64,000 nucleotides of DNA from Bacillus sp. REN10 (GCF_016820555.1 NZ_JADHDW010000005.1:124001-188000), one strand, 5' to 3'; positions 1 to 8,771 are shown, counted from the first letter of the stretch. Numbers and translations are program-made. The notes: generated by a model not told the origin, from the letters alone.

Positions 1-1940
1 ATCGCCGGACCACTAAATTCAGAAAGAACTGGAATCAGTTTACGATTATATACTTTTGTTTCCACAAATCCGCCAGCTTCTTCAAAATACACTTCACGAG
101 ATTCTTTTAATGCCGCTTCAAGGGAACCCGTTGGCTCTTCTTTCGGGAACTCTGGTTTTTTCACTGTTCCGATCGCTTCTACACGCAAGCCGTAAATTTC
201 AATACCTGTTTCTTTATCCGAGAAAGCGAACTCACGCTCATGCTCTTGGTGGAAACGCTCAACGGCATATTCAAGAGAAGTTAATGGGCGATCGACTGAT
301 ACCGAAAGGGTTCTCCACTGTCCAACATAACGCATATCCACATAACGGATCAGGTTCATATTTTCTGGTTCGATTCCTTCTTCTTCAAGTAATTGGATCG
401 CTTCTTTCTCCATAGCGATGAATTCGTTTTCAAGATCATCTTTAGAAATGTCTTCTACATTGCTCAAGTATGTTTTCGTTACGTCATGACGAACATCTAC
501 TAGTAAACATCCCATCGCAGCTGCTACGCCTGGATGTGCTGGAACGATCACGTTTGGAATGTCCATTTCTTTGGCTAAGTGAGCTCCATGAAGGGCTCCT
601 GCTCCACCAAAAGCAACGAGAGCAAAATCACGCGGATCATAACCGCGACGAACAGAGATGAGACGAAGAGCGTCACACATATTCGCATTGGCTACTTTAA
701 TAATGGCATCAGCTGCTTCATTAACATCATAGTTGAATTTTTTCGCGATTTTTTCAACTACTTCTACAGACGCATCACGATCAATTGTCATTTGACCATC
801 TAATAATTTTGTACTTAAACGGCCAAGAACGAGGTTCGCATCTGTATTGGTTGGTTCTGTACCACCACGGCCATAACATGCAGGTCCTGGGTCGGCTCCC
901 GCACTTTGCGGACCATTTCTTAAAGAGCCGCCTTCATCCACCCATGCCAAGCTTCCGCCACCAGCTCCGATTGTCAAAATTTCAATACTAGGGAAACCGA
1001 TTGGATAACCGTATTCAATGTACCAATCTTTCGTAATGCGAAGATCATTGTCGTACATTAAAGAAATGTCGGTACTTGTTCCACCCATATCTAAACCGAT
1101 CGCATTTTTAAAGCCGCACATATTAGCAATATGTTTGCTTGCGATCGCACCAGCTGCAATGCCTGAGCTGGCTAAGCGAGCCGCATAACGAGGAACCGTT
1201 TCCGATGTCATAACCCCTCCTCCTGAGTGAAGAACGAGAATGTCGCCATCGTATCCAATATTTTTCATTTCTTTTTCAAGGGTTTTAATGTATTTAGAAA
1301 TCGTTGGTCCAAGCACCGCATTCACGATCGTTGTACTCATACGCTCATGCTCGAAAATTTCTGGTAACGTGTCAGAAGATGTACAAATATACACATCCGG
1401 CAATTCTTCTTGGAAAATCTCCTTTGCCCGCTGTTCATTGGCACCGTTGACGTACGCATTCATAAAACAAATCGCAATCGATTGAACACCGCGTCTTTTT
1501 AATTTTTGCGCCAGTGCGCGCACTTCTTCTTCATTTACTTCCTCCATCATTTCACCAGAATAATCGACGCGCTCTGCCAATTCAAAGCGGTCGCGTCGCT
1601 TAATATATGGATCAGCGACATCATTGTACGCATCCCATAAATCTAGCTTTGTCCCACGGCGAATTTCCGGTACATCGCGAAAGCCTTTCGTTGTCACTAA
1701 CGCTGCTTTCGGAAGCTTTCTTTCGATTAACGCATTCGTTCCTACTGTTGTTCCGTGGGAAAACATCGCAATTTGATCCCCCGTTAACTGCGCTTTAATA
1801 ATCCCATCTAACATTCCTTTTTCTGGGTTGGCCGGCGTGGAAGAGGTTTTCGTTACATAGATTTCTCCCGTTTCCTCGTCAAACACAAACACATCCGTAA
1901 ACGTACCCCCAACATCAACCGCTACATGATATTTACTCAC
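1..1940 (-). CDS. Hydantoinase/oxoprolinase family protein, HyuA-like (3' end beyond window)
   Basis: The visible 646 residues begin with an ASKHA-type phosphate loop (DVGGTFTDVFVFDE) and carry a second nucleotide-binding stretch (AIGLDMGGTSTDISLM), a glycine-rich GAGGGS segment and FGGAGALHG, in the order seen in the ATP-dependent HyuA / 5-oxoprolinase N-terminal family. These enzymes phosphorylate a cyclic amide or ketone-type substrate and usually work with a HyuB subunit, which would lie off the left edge. I place the start at a GTG (1938-1940) because GGAGG stands 8 nt before it; no ATG fits. Family members are about 680-720 residues, so only the C-terminal tail is missing. It is the last visible gene of an operon with KipI-like and KipA-like genes, after a 151-nt gap. 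The substrate cannot be told from sequence; N-methylhydantoin, 5-oxoproline and acetone/acetophenone-type carboxylation are all possible. Confidence 0.88.
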   Translation of the reverse strand, partial: MSKYHVAVDVGGTFTDVFVFDEETGEIYVTKTSSTPANPEKGMLDGIIKAQLTGDQIAMFSHGTTVGTNALIERKLPKAALVTTKGFRDVPEIRRGTKLDLWDAYNDVADPYIKRRDRFELAERVDYSGEMMEEVNEEEVRALAQKLKRRGVQSIAICFMNAYVNGANEQRAKEIFQEELPDVYICTSSDTLPEIFEHERMSTTIVNAVLGPTISKYIKTLEKEMKNIGYDGDILVLHSGGGVMTSETVPRYAARLASSGIAAGAIASKHIANMCGFKNAIGLDMGGTSTDISLMYDNDLRITKDWYIEYGYPIGFPSIEILTIGAGGGSLAWVDEGGSLRNGPQSAGADPGPACYGRGGTEPTNTDANLVLGRLSTKLLDGQMTIDRDASVEVVEKIAKKFNYDVNEAADAIIKVANANMCDALRLISVRRGYDPRDFALVAFGGAGALHGAHLAKEMDIPNVIVPAHPGVAAAMGCLLVDVRHDVTKTYLSNVEDISKDDLENEFIAMEKEAIQLLEEEGIEPENMNLIRYVDMRYVGQWRTLSVSVDRPLTSLEYAVERFHQEHEREFAFSDKETGIEIYGLRVEAIGTVKKPEFPKEEPTGSLEAALKESREVYFEEAGGFVETKVYNRKLIPVLSEFSGPA

Positions 1941-2091
1941 CTAATTCGCCTCCAATATTTTTATTTCATTCATTTATTTTTTTTAACCGTTTCATCCTAT
2001 TTTCGAAACACCCTTATTCCCCCTTTGTCCATCACCCCCTTAAAATTACGGAATATTCAGAATTTATTTCATTCAACTATTCAAGCAAGGG

Positions 2092-3075
2092 CTAAGCCTG
2101 CTGAATAGTCTCTTTCATCTTCTCCACCTTCTGCTCTATTTCACGCCTGATCTGAAACGCTTGGTCAATCGTCACGGCATGAAAGCGCACCTTCGATTGA
2201 GGTCGTGCTTGAGCAAGTACATTCAAGTCCGGGCGGATGACCGTTCCAACCGTCACATACCCACCCCCACCTGTACCGTCAGTCATCAAGATGATTAACT
2301 CCTCTTCGTTCGGTACAATGACTCCTCCGATCGGGTAAGGAATGTCGACAATATTGCCAAAACTGTTTCCAGACCCAAAGGGCGGTTCTTCCTCTTTATA
2401 ATTCACTCGACCGCCATGTAACCGATAAGCAACTCGATTAGACTCTGTTTCAATCACCCATGCTTGATTTAAAAGACCGACCAGTCCTTCGTCGCTCACT
2501 CTGTCACAAGTAAGCCCCATGACAAGACGAATATTCAGCTCCTTTGAAAAAGAAGGTTGCGCTTCCATCGGTAACATTTTTCCCACTTGTCGAATCGCCC
2601 CTGGCAGCGGTTCATGTAACAAAAGGAGATCTCCTTTTAACAAAGGCCTTCCTAACACACCAGAAAATTCACTGGCCAAACAACTAGATCGGCTCCCAAG
2701 CATTTCTGGCGTCGCCAGCCCACCTGATACAGACAAATAAGCAAAAATGCCTTCACGAATCCAACCGATCGACAGAACATCTCCAGGCTGAACAATAAAT
2801 GGCTGCCATAACGGAATCTGCTCTCCATTTAACTGAACATCCGCTGGTGCACCAGTCACAACCGCGACTGTTTTTTTCTGAAATTCCACGACAGCCCCTT
2901 TCACCATCATTTCTAGCGCAGCAAAGTGACGAGGATTTCCAAGCATGATATTTCCGAGCAAATAAGAATATTTATCGGCTGCTCCAGATGGCGGTACGCC
3001 CAGATGGTAATAGCCAAATCGCCCCATATCTTGGATGGTCGTTCGGATGCCTGCTTCTACGATGCGCAATCCCAT
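2092..3075 (-). CDS. Biotin-dependent carboxyltransferase family protein (KipA / 5-oxoprolinase subunit C-like)
   Basis: The 327-residue protein opens with LRIVEAGIRTTIQDMGR and has GVPPSGAADKYS, the signature of the KipA/PxpC family, related to the allophanate hydrolase subunit 2 domain. In Bacillus subtilis the PxpABC complex opens 5-oxoproline with ATP, and KipA/KipI were first described as regulators of the sporulation kinase KinA. The ATG follows the stop of the upstream KipI-like gene with no gap (TAA-ATG) and has GGAGGG just before it, so translation is probably coupled. The pair likely forms one complex. A PxpA (LamB/YcsF) partner is not in the window and HyuA follows instead, so the substrate may differ from 5-oxoproline. 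Confidence 0.88.
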   Translation of the reverse strand: MGLRIVEAGIRTTIQDMGRFGYYHLGVPPSGAADKYSYLLGNIMLGNPRHFAALEMMVKGAVVEFQKKTVAVVTGAPADVQLNGEQIPLWQPFIVQPGDVLSIGWIREGIFAYLSVSGGLATPEMLGSRSSCLASEFSGVLGRPLLKGDLLLLHEPLPGAIRQVGKMLPMEAQPSFSKELNIRLVMGLTCDRVSDEGLVGLLNQAWVIETESNRVAYRLHGGRVNYKEEEPPFGSGNSFGNIVDIPYPIGGVIVPNEEELIILMTDGTGGGGYVTVGTVIRPDLNVLAQARPQSKVRFHAVTIDQAFQIRREIEQKVEKMKETIQQA

Positions 3076-3960
3076 TTAAAATCCCTCCATTATTTGTGAG
3101 ATATAGGCCGCCCGTTTTTCATCATATTCCGCTCCGGAAAAAGGTACATGCTTTACCTTGTATTGATACGTATGCTTATCGACTTCTTCACGAATGTTAC
3201 GGTATTCTGCTTCACTCACCGGCCGATACTTCCACAAGTCTCCTGGCCTTGCTAGAAAAAATGACTCTTGAAACATCTCCAAGCTTTGCGTCGGGTCATA
3301 CACAGGAACAGCGGACAAACCGATCAACTGATAGCTGCCTGGTGATTGCGTCGGGTACACAACAGTGAATGCTCCGCCGACACCTACTGCTTCTCTCGGT
3401 GTTTTGGCTCTTGGACTCATATACTTTGGTGCTTGAATCACTTGGTCGTTTTCTACTCCAAGCGGAAAAGTCCAGGCAGTACCAGGCTTGAAACCAAGCG
3501 AAGTGACAAAATAGGGATTAGCGGAATGGGATTCAATAAAGTGCTCCTTATCCGTGAACCCATTGATCTTCATCACAAACTCAAAATTGGATTGCTCCGG
3601 CTGCTGATGACGATGCTGATCCTTTTCAATCGCTTCCTTTGTCACACGATCGTCATACCAAACAGGAATTTCAATTAAACGGCTATCGAAGTTCAACTCC
3701 GAGCGCTTGCTTTTTTCGCGATCAACCTCTTGTAAATAAGCAAGCAAATCATGAGGAGACACCTCGTTTGGATTGTAGCGAATTAAATAAGACGCATTCG
3801 CCGGATAAATTTCTACAATACCTGGGATTTGCCGTTTTCTTAGCTCATTCGTAATCGAAATGGCTTTAAAATTACTTTCTATTCTCATTTCCTTTGAAAT
3901 CTCTGCGTAAATATACTCATCACCACAAAAATCAAATCGGGTTTCAGGAAAGATTAGCAT
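3076..3960 (-). CDS. KipI-like / 5-oxoprolinase subunit B family protein
   Basis: This 294-residue protein matches the KipI/PxpB family (allophanate hydrolase subunit 1 fold): an N-terminal FDFCGDEYIYAEIS segment, then IPVWYDD and, near residue 150, the cyclophilin-like region with YFVTSLGFKPGTAW and a proline-rich stretch ending SPGSYQLIG. I chose the ATG at 3958-3960 rather than the longer GTG form from 3969, because AAAGGAG lies 8 nt before the ATG and overlaps the GTG. It begins 13 nt after the sigma-54 activator gene and abuts the KipA-like gene, so the three are co-transcribed. Function follows the family: one subunit of an ATP-dependent amide-ring-opening or carboxyl-transfer complex. 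A KinA-inhibitor role is known only for the B. subtilis protein. Confidence 0.85.
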   Translation of the reverse strand: MLIFPETRFDFCGDEYIYAEISKEMRIESNFKAISITNELRKRQIPGIVEIYPANASYLIRYNPNEVSPHDLLAYLQEVDREKSKRSELNFDSRLIEIPVWYDDRVTKEAIEKDQHRHQQPEQSNFEFVMKINGFTDKEHFIESHSANPYFVTSLGFKPGTAWTFPLGVENDQVIQAPKYMSPRAKTPREAVGVGGAFTVVYPTQSPGSYQLIGLSAVPVYDPTQSLEMFQESFFLARPGDLWKYRPVSEAEYRNIREEVDKHTYQYKVKHVPFSGAEYDEKRAAYISQIMEGF

Positions 3961-3973
3961 CTGGGTCACTCCT

Positions 3974-6001
3974 TTACTTTGATGTCTTTTTCATTCGGCG
4001 GCTAATGGTCGAAGCACTGACTCCAAGCACGCTAGAGGCTTTCGCAGCGGTACCGTATTTTCCAACGGCTAATTGGATTAACTGATGTTCAATTTCCTCC
4101 ACCGCTTCCTTTAACGGCATGATCCCTTTGACCGTAATCCGGCCAACCTCTTCTCCATCCGTATCCCAAATGGCTCGAAAGACATCGTTTCCAGAAATCT
4201 CTGCTTGTTTGGAAGTAACCACTAATCGTTCCATCACATTTTGCAATTCTCTAATATTGCCTGGCCATTGATAACTTTCTAATAATTGGAGCCCTTCTCT
4301 CGACATCTTCTTTTCTTTTTGATAAGCTGCATTGAACTCTTTCAAAAAATACAGCGACAATGGAGCGATGTCGTCTTTCCGCTTGCGCAATGGCGGAATC
4401 GCTAATGGGACGACATGCAGCCGGTAAAAAAGGTCTTCACGGAAGGTTCCATCTTGCACCATCTTCTTTAAATGGCGGTTCGTCGCCGCCAGCACGCGAA
4501 CGTTCACGGGAATCGGCATCAGTCCCCCAATCCTCACCACTTCGCGCTCCTGAAGTACACGTAACAATTTCACCTGCATATGAAGTGGGATTTCCGAAAT
4601 TTCATCGAGAAAAATCGTCCCTCCGTGAGCGGCTTCAAACAACCCTTTCTTCCGGTCGCTTGCACTTGTAAACGCTCCCTTTTCATGCCCAAACAATTCA
4701 CTTTCCAACAGGTTCTCAGGAATGGCTCCGCAATTGATCGTCACAAATGGCTGTGTCGCCCGATTACTATACGCATGGATATGACTGGCGATGACTTCTT
4801 TTCCAACACCGGATTCTCCCGTAATAATCACAGTGGAATCGACGGCGGCCACTTGCTTTATTTCTTCAACAAGCTGCGTCATCACTTTCGAACGATATAC
4901 CATTTTTTTATGAATGACAGGCGAATGCTCCTCTCCTAAAAGCCTGCGTTCGATCGGCTCGTCCGCTGTCACATCTCGCGAAAGCACAATTACTTTCTGA
5001 AGCTCCCCTTCTTTATACACCGGGGTGGCCGTGGATAGAACTTTACTATTGTAACGATTATGCTGGGCTAAGCTGATTCGCTGCTTTTCCTTCATACAAA
5101 GATCAACAATATTTGGTTCTAGAAGACCTTGCTGTGCGAGATCATTGACATTTTGACCGATTAAATTCGCTTGAGAAAATCCTTTCCAGAAACTTTGCAA
5201 AAATGCCCCCGCTACGCTCGTGATCATACCAGACGGATCCGTCACCATAATTTGCTCATTCGATGCGGCGTAAATCGCCTGCAATTCTTCACTTAGCTCA
5301 CGAACAAATTGCATCTCACTCACGGCTTCTTCTAATAATTGCTGTAAATAAAAGACATGCACCATTCCTTGAATTCGTCCTTCACGATCAATCGGAGAAA
5401 AATGTCCCATAATCTTTTTAAAGTTAAAAGAACAGGCCACCCCGAACTTTCTCTCTCCAGCCAAAATGTTGTCTAAGTTCGCTTCTGTCTCCATAATGGT
5501 TTTATAATTGCGGTTGATGAGAATCGACCGAGGCAACCCTAAAATTTGCTCAGCTGTTTCATTCATGAAATTGACTTCAAACTTGTCATTTGTCGTGATA
5601 ATTCCCATTTCTGCACTGTTAATGCTCTGGTTTAACAAAGCAAGCTGCAGCTCACTCACTGTTTGTTTCGCTTGATCAGCCGTCGCATAACCGACAATTT
5701 CATCTTTGGCGTCGACCCCAACAAACAGTTCGCAATGATGCCAAAATTCAACCCAACTCGTTTCGCGAACGAATAATACATCTTTCTCAAAATGGATCGG
5801 CTCATCGAAAGAAGAAACATGTTCAAGCTGACGAAACAATATAGAAGGCGTGATATACCCAACTAGTTCCTTGCCCTCATGAAACACAAAGGCAATATCG
5901 TGATGTGCTTCATTAAACAATTGAATCACTTCTTGCACCGTTGCTTCTCTTCCTATCCTTAGCGGAAGAGGCTTTAACACCTCTTTCCATTTCCATCTCA
6001 T
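3974..6001 (-). CDS. Sigma-54-dependent transcriptional activator with CBS and two PAS domains
   Basis: The 675-residue protein has an N-terminal CBS-like region (about 15-110), PAS domains near 130-235 and 245-360, a sigma-54 AAA+ domain (Walker A GESGVGKE, Walker B-type [13 protein letters not shown], sensor region RVLAATNR) and a C-terminal Fis-type helix-turn-helix ([21 protein letters not shown]). It should activate SigL-RNA polymerase from a remote site in response to a small ligand. The ATG at 5999-6001 is preferred over an upstream GTG (6031) because GGAGGG stands 9 nt before it. The sigma-54 contact loop reads GAFTSA instead of the usual GAFTGA. It is the first gene of the operon whose own promoter is of -24/-12 type, implying positive autoregulation. 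The effector is probably the substrate or product of the downstream KipI/KipA/HyuA enzymes (inference). Confidence 0.93.
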   Translation of the reverse strand: MRWKWKEVLKPLPLRIGREATVQEVIQLFNEAHHDIAFVFHEGKELVGYITPSILFRQLEHVSSFDEPIHFEKDVLFVRETSWVEFWHHCELFVGVDAKDEIVGYATADQAKQTVSELQLALLNQSINSAEMGIITTNDKFEVNFMNETAEQILGLPRSILINRNYKTIMETEANLDNILAGERKFGVACSFNFKKIMGHFSPIDREGRIQGMVHVFYLQQLLEEAVSEMQFVRELSEELQAIYAASNEQIMVTDPSGMITSVAGAFLQSFWKGFSQANLIGQNVNDLAQQGLLEPNIVDLCMKEKQRISLAQHNRYNSKVLSTATPVYKEGELQKVIVLSRDVTADEPIERRLLGEEHSPVIHKKMVYRSKVMTQLVEEIKQVAAVDSTVIITGESGVGKEVIASHIHAYSNRATQPFVTINCGAIPENLLESELFGHEKGAFTSASDRKKGLFEAAHGGTIFLDEISEIPLHMQVKLLRVLQEREVVRIGGLMPIPVNVRVLAATNRHLKKMVQDGTFREDLFYRLHVVPLAIPPLRKRKDDIAPLSLYFLKEFNAAYQKEKKMSREGLQLLESYQWPGNIRELQNVMERLVVTSKQAEISGNDVFRAIWDTDGEEVGRITVKGIMPLKEAVEEIEHQLIQLAVGKYGTAAKASSVLGVSASTISRRMKKTSK

Positions 6002-6057
6002 CTTCGTTATCCCTCCGATCTGCACTTTCACAATGAGGGAAGATCCTGTTAACGTAG

Positions 6058-6071
6058 TGAATACGTTTACA
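6058..6071. promoter_or_regulatory. cre-like site (CcpA operator) downstream of the sigma-54 promoter
   Basis: TGAATACGTTTACA matches the cre consensus TGWAARCGYTWNCW at all but one position. On the minus strand it lies roughly +4 to +17 from the expected start of the sigma-54 transcript, a position where CcpA would block elongation or promoter escape. Glucose repression of SigL-dependent catabolic operons is an established theme in B. subtilis. Confidence 0.55.
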
Positions 6072-6085
6072 TTTGTCTTAATAAA

Positions 6086-6102
6086 AGCAAATATCGTGCC
6101 AA
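6086..6102 (-). promoter_or_regulatory. Sigma-54 (-24/-12) promoter of the activator/KipI/KipA/HyuA operon
   Basis: On the minus strand the sequence reads T-TGGCACG-ATAT-TTGCT, an exact match to the TGGCACG-N4-TTGCW consensus for sigma-54 (SigL). It lies about 85 nt upstream of the activator ATG (6001), and no competing SigA boxes are obvious. Confidence 0.85.
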
Positions 6103-6229
6103 AACTACAAAATTAAGCAAAAAATTAAAAGATTCAGAAAAAATACGCTATTTATTCACTATTTAGACAGGAACTCCTCTTGCTTTCTATCCAACTACTT
6201 CGCTTCAAAACTGCAAGAATCCTTTTAAT

Positions 6230-6270
6230 AAATTGCAAAATTGCAATATTTGTTTGCAATTTTGCAATTT
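6230..6270. promoter_or_regulatory. Probable upstream activating sequence: 17-bp inverted repeat with four TTGCAA hexamers
   Basis: Arms 6230-6246 and 6254-6270 are exact reverse complements around a 7-nt spacer. Each arm contains two TTGCAA palindromes spaced 8 nt apart (6233, 6241 and 6254, 6262). The element lies about 150-190 bp upstream of the expected start of the sigma-54 transcript, the usual enhancer distance for a Fis-type activator. The activator encoded by this operon is the natural candidate to bind it (inference). Confidence 0.6.
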
Positions 6271-6373
6271 CAAGAGGATAGATACGTTGATCAGCCATTT
6301 TTCAACATCGATAGCTAATGAGTGCTTCAATACAAAAAAGATGAAGTAGTTTTGGAGGAGTTTCATAATAAAG

Positions 6374-6415
6374 AAAGAAGAGGCCATCTATAACCGGATG
6401 CGCTCTTCTTTTTTT
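6374..6415 (+). terminator. Hairpin with T-run
   Basis: AAAGAAGAG (6374-6382) pairs with CTCTTCTTT (6403-6411), followed by further T residues. No intact plus-strand gene ends here; a GGAGGAG motif just upstream (6354-6360) leads into no open frame. It may be the tail of a lost gene. Confidence 0.45.
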
Positions 6416-6513
6416 GTTGATTTATTTAATCATCATTAGACGAATAATTAAAATATAATTGTAAAAATTATGTACAAGTTAAAGAACAAATAATAACGAG
6501 GATGTGAATCTCT

Positions 6514-7056
6514 ATGAATAGAAAGATTTTGTATTCGATTGCTATATTCTTTATAATTCCCTTTTTATTAAGTGCAGGAAAAGTGAATGCAGAGAATCGA
6601 GACATAAATTTCACTCTTGAAGAAAAGTATACTCAAGTTGGTTTTAAAACATTAGAAGAGTCTATAAATGAGTTTCAAAATCATTTTAAAAAGGATGTAG
6701 CATTACCTAAAACTACACCTTCAATAACTTTTACACACAAATTCGGAAGATTCTACAAGGATAGAGAATATAAAACAAATGATTTCTTGGAGATCAAATA
6801 TGTTAACGAACATATAAGTGAAAATAATTATAAACTTGATATTAGACCCCTAAAAAATAAATTGATCTTTAAAGGCAAAGGAAACCAAAGAAAATACAAA
6901 CTTGAAGATGATACTAATGCAATTTATTTTGACGATAGCCTGTTTAATTGTCTTGTATTCGAGAAAAATAATTGGCAGTATATAATTGGAATTGACAAGC
7001 GTGTATCTGATAAAGTTACTGAAAAAGATTTAATAAAAATTGCTAATTCAGTTTAA
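6514..7056 (+). CDS. Secreted hypothetical protein, AT-rich orphan
   Basis: I do not recognise the family. The 180-residue product begins with a signal peptide (lysine/arginine start, hydrophobic run of about 16 residues, likely cut after VNA near residue 26). The mature part is lysine- and asparagine-rich, with no cysteine pair, lipobox or membrane segment. The gene is visibly more AT-rich than its neighbours (many AAA, ATT and AAT codons), which fits foreign origin. A GAGG motif stands about 12 nt before the ATG, so the ribosome site is weak. Its 3' end overlaps the remains of a glycerate kinase gene on the other strand, suggesting that the segment carrying it replaced the rest of that gene. 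Confidence 0.6.
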   Translation: MNRKILYSIAIFFIIPFLLSAGKVNAENRDINFTLEEKYTQVGFKTLEESINEFQNHFKKDVALPKTTPSITFTHKFGRFYKDREYKTNDFLEIKYVNEHISENNYKLDIRPLKNKLIFKGKGNQRKYKLEDDTNAIYFDDSLFNCLVFEKNNWQYIIGIDKRVSDKVTEKDLIKIANSV

Positions 7057-7174
7057 TGATATTTTCTAATAAAATTTCACAAACAGCTGCTTTCACCCCT
7101 CGGCCGATCGCCTTCCCTACTTCCATAGCAGAAAGCGACCCTTTGAATGAATCTGGTGCGACTAAAATATTCAT
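7043..7174 (-). pseudogene. glxK: Truncated glycerate kinase (N-terminal remnant)
   Basis: From an ATG at 7174, preceded by a good AAGGAGGGG ribosome site, the frame reads MNILVAPDSFKGSLSAMEVG then KAIGRGVKAA before leaving the family pattern. The NILVAPDSFKGSLSA start is characteristic of GlxK/GarK-type glycerate kinases, which are about 380 residues long. Here only about 31 residues match; homology stops near 7080 and the frame ends at TAG (7043-7045), inside the AT-rich orphan gene on the opposite strand. This is a clear deletion or replacement scar. The fragment cannot encode an active kinase. Confidence 0.8.
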
Positions 7175-7293
7175 CCCTATCCCCTCCTTATTTCTGCTAT
7201 TTTACAATGGAATCGACAGTGACACGATTACTTTTGAGCAATGATAAGCAAAAATCAGGCAATCGTCCCCCTCCTTTCAACCATACACACGAC

Positions 7294-7319
7294 AAAAACA
7301 CCCCGCGATCTGCGAGGTG
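7294..7319 (-). terminator. Rho-independent terminator of sigV-rsiV
   Basis: On the minus strand CACCTCGC and GCGGGGTG form an 8-bp stem (one G-T pair) with a 5-nt loop, followed by TTTTTGTC. It lies 8 nt after the rsiV stop. Confidence 0.85.
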
Positions 7320-7327
7320 CTTTCCCC

Positions 7328-8194
7328 TTATTTAATATATTCTTTGCTCACTAGCATATCTTTCAGCACGTCGGACGGAATTTCAAACTCGACGATGCCC
7401 ATATAGCCCGGTGCTACTTCATATTCATCAAAAGCAATTACGAGCTTTCCGTCTTCAGTAATGTAAAAGCTTTGATCCTTCCCAATTTTGGTGAATACAT
7501 CACCTGGCTCTTTCGGATCAATAAAATATACTTTGTCTGAATCTGTTTGCATTTGCTGCTGCATTTGACTGATGATGTTTTTGCTAATAATGTCGACATA
7601 GCTATCATCTTTGAATAAGCTTGGCAATGTGATTAACCATTGATTCTTTTTGTCAATCGTGTCGTATTTAACGGCATTAGAAGCAGAGGCAGCTGTATTC
7701 GTTTCATAGCGTGCGATGGATAGCAATTGGTCATTGTCTGTTTTTACTTCATAACTAGTGTCTACTCCTAAGTACGAACCACCTTTCTTTTCTAGTCCAT
7801 TCATTTCTTTCTTAAACTTCTCATATAGCTGCTTATTTTCTGCTAAGTACTTTTCATTGAGTGTTGCTTGTAGTTGTTCGTTCTGTAACCCTTCAACCGC
7901 CGGGACTTTCAAGTTTGCTTGATAGCTCTCTTCATCCACCTTGAATTCAGTGAACGTCACCACTTCCACGAGCTGGCCAATAACTGGAACTTCTGACATC
8001 GTTCGGGCGAAAGCCGGGCTAACATTTAAGCTAGTGACAAAAATCAGCGAAGCAGCGGCCGCTGAGAGCATCCAACCTCTATATGGCTTTTTCTTCTGTT
8101 TGCTCTTTTTAATCGCCGAATGGACCACCATTTCTAGCTCTTCTGGAATGAGGATTTCATCATATTGTTGTTTTAATTTATTAATCTGTGTCAT
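7328..8194 (-). CDS. rsiV: Anti-sigma factor RsiV-like (lysozyme-sensing type)
   Basis: The 288-residue protein has a basic cytoplasmic start, one membrane segment (about 41-62, ending SPAFA) and an extracellular part with the DUF4163/DUF3298 architecture. Its C-terminal YEVAPGYMGIVEFEIP is typical of the RsiV family. In B. subtilis RsiV (285 residues) holds SigV inactive, binds lysozyme directly and is then degraded by signal peptidase and RasP. The N-terminal LIPEELEMVVHSAIKKSKQKK resembles the sigma-binding end of that family. The ATG overlaps the sigV stop (ATGA), giving coupled translation and stoichiometric expression. The oatA and yrhK genes that follow in B. subtilis are absent here; a terminator comes next. 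Lysozyme as the signal is inferred from the family. Confidence 0.85.
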   Translation of the reverse strand: MTQINKLKQQYDEILIPEELEMVVHSAIKKSKQKKKPYRGWMLSAAAASLIFVTSLNVSPAFARTMSEVPVIGQLVEVVTFTEFKVDEESYQANLKVPAVEGLQNEQLQATLNEKYLAENKQLYEKFKKEMNGLEKKGGSYLGVDTSYEVKTDNDQLLSIARYETNTAASASNAVKYDTIDKKNQWLITLPSLFKDDSYVDIISKNIISQMQQQMQTDSDKVYFIDPKEPGDVFTKIGKDQSFYITEDGKLVIAFDEYEVAPGYMGIVEFEIPSDVLKDMLVSKEYIK

Positions 8195-8688
8195 TGGTTT
8201 TCTTCTACCTCCATTTGAATACGAAGCTTTTTGAGTCCTGTGTATAGCCTTGTTTTGATGGTATTGACATTTTCATCAAGAATCTTGGCGATTTCCTCTA
8301 ATTTGAATCCTTCAAAATATTTCAAAATGATCACCGTTTTATATAACGCCGGAAGATCATCTAACGCTTGCTGCAAGTCGATATCTGTATAGTGATCTTC
8401 ATTCGCTGGAGCCGTTAGATCGAGTATTTCATTTTCGACATAGCTGATTTTTTTATGCTTGCGGATAAAATCGAGCGCTGTGTTGATTAAAATTCGGTAA
8501 AACCAAGGTTTAATTGCCTCGATATCCGCTAGCTTGTCAATGGAATGAAGCGCTTTGTAAATACTTTCTTGAATGATATCGAGGGCGTTTTCTTTACTTT
8601 TCACATAGCTGTACGCCACCCGGTAATGCGCTTCCCGATTCGCAATCATATAATCTTCCACGAGTTGATATTTTCTTTTCTTTGTCAT
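8191..8688 (-). CDS. sigV: ECF RNA polymerase sigma factor, SigV-like
   Basis: The 165-residue protein has region 2 (AYSYVKSKENALDIIQESIYKALHSI, then KPWFYRILINTALDFIRKHKK) and region 4 (LPALYKTVIILKYFEGFKLEEIAKILDENVNTIKTRLYTGLKKLR). As remembered, it resembles B. subtilis SigV closely, including the EDHYTDIDLQQALDDLP linker. SigV turns on wall-modification genes on lysozyme stress. The ATG sits 13 nt after GGAG, a long spacing, and no better start is seen. It is followed by its cognate anti-sigma gene, and a candidate ECF promoter lies upstream, as expected for autoregulation. Confidence 0.88.
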   Translation of the reverse strand: MTKKRKYQLVEDYMIANREAHYRVAYSYVKSKENALDIIQESIYKALHSIDKLADIEAIKPWFYRILINTALDFIRKHKKISYVENEILDLTAPANEDHYTDIDLQQALDDLPALYKTVIILKYFEGFKLEEIAKILDENVNTIKTRLYTGLKKLRIQMEVEENQ

Positions 8689-8742
8689 GACAATTCAGAA
8701 GCTCCTTCTTTCGATACGCGTCTCATTTTTGTTTCTACTTTA

Positions 8743-8771
8743 TTAACGGCTAAATATGAAAAAAAGTTTGC
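8743..8771 (-). promoter_or_regulatory. Candidate ECF (SigV-type) promoter of sigV-rsiV
   Basis: On the minus strand GCAAAC, 17 nt beginning with a T-run, then CGTTAA. The AAAC element with following T-run and the CGT-type -10 are ECF features, and the same spacing recurs upstream of the large subtilase (20221-20249). The -35 is one step from the usual GAAAC, so this is tentative. Confidence 0.4.

Noticed and set aside
1997-2032. 11-codon frame with strong ribosome site in the KipA-HyuA gap (minus strand)
   Set aside because: Too short to separate from chance in purine-rich DNA; the GGGGG abuts the ATG and no attenuation structure follows.
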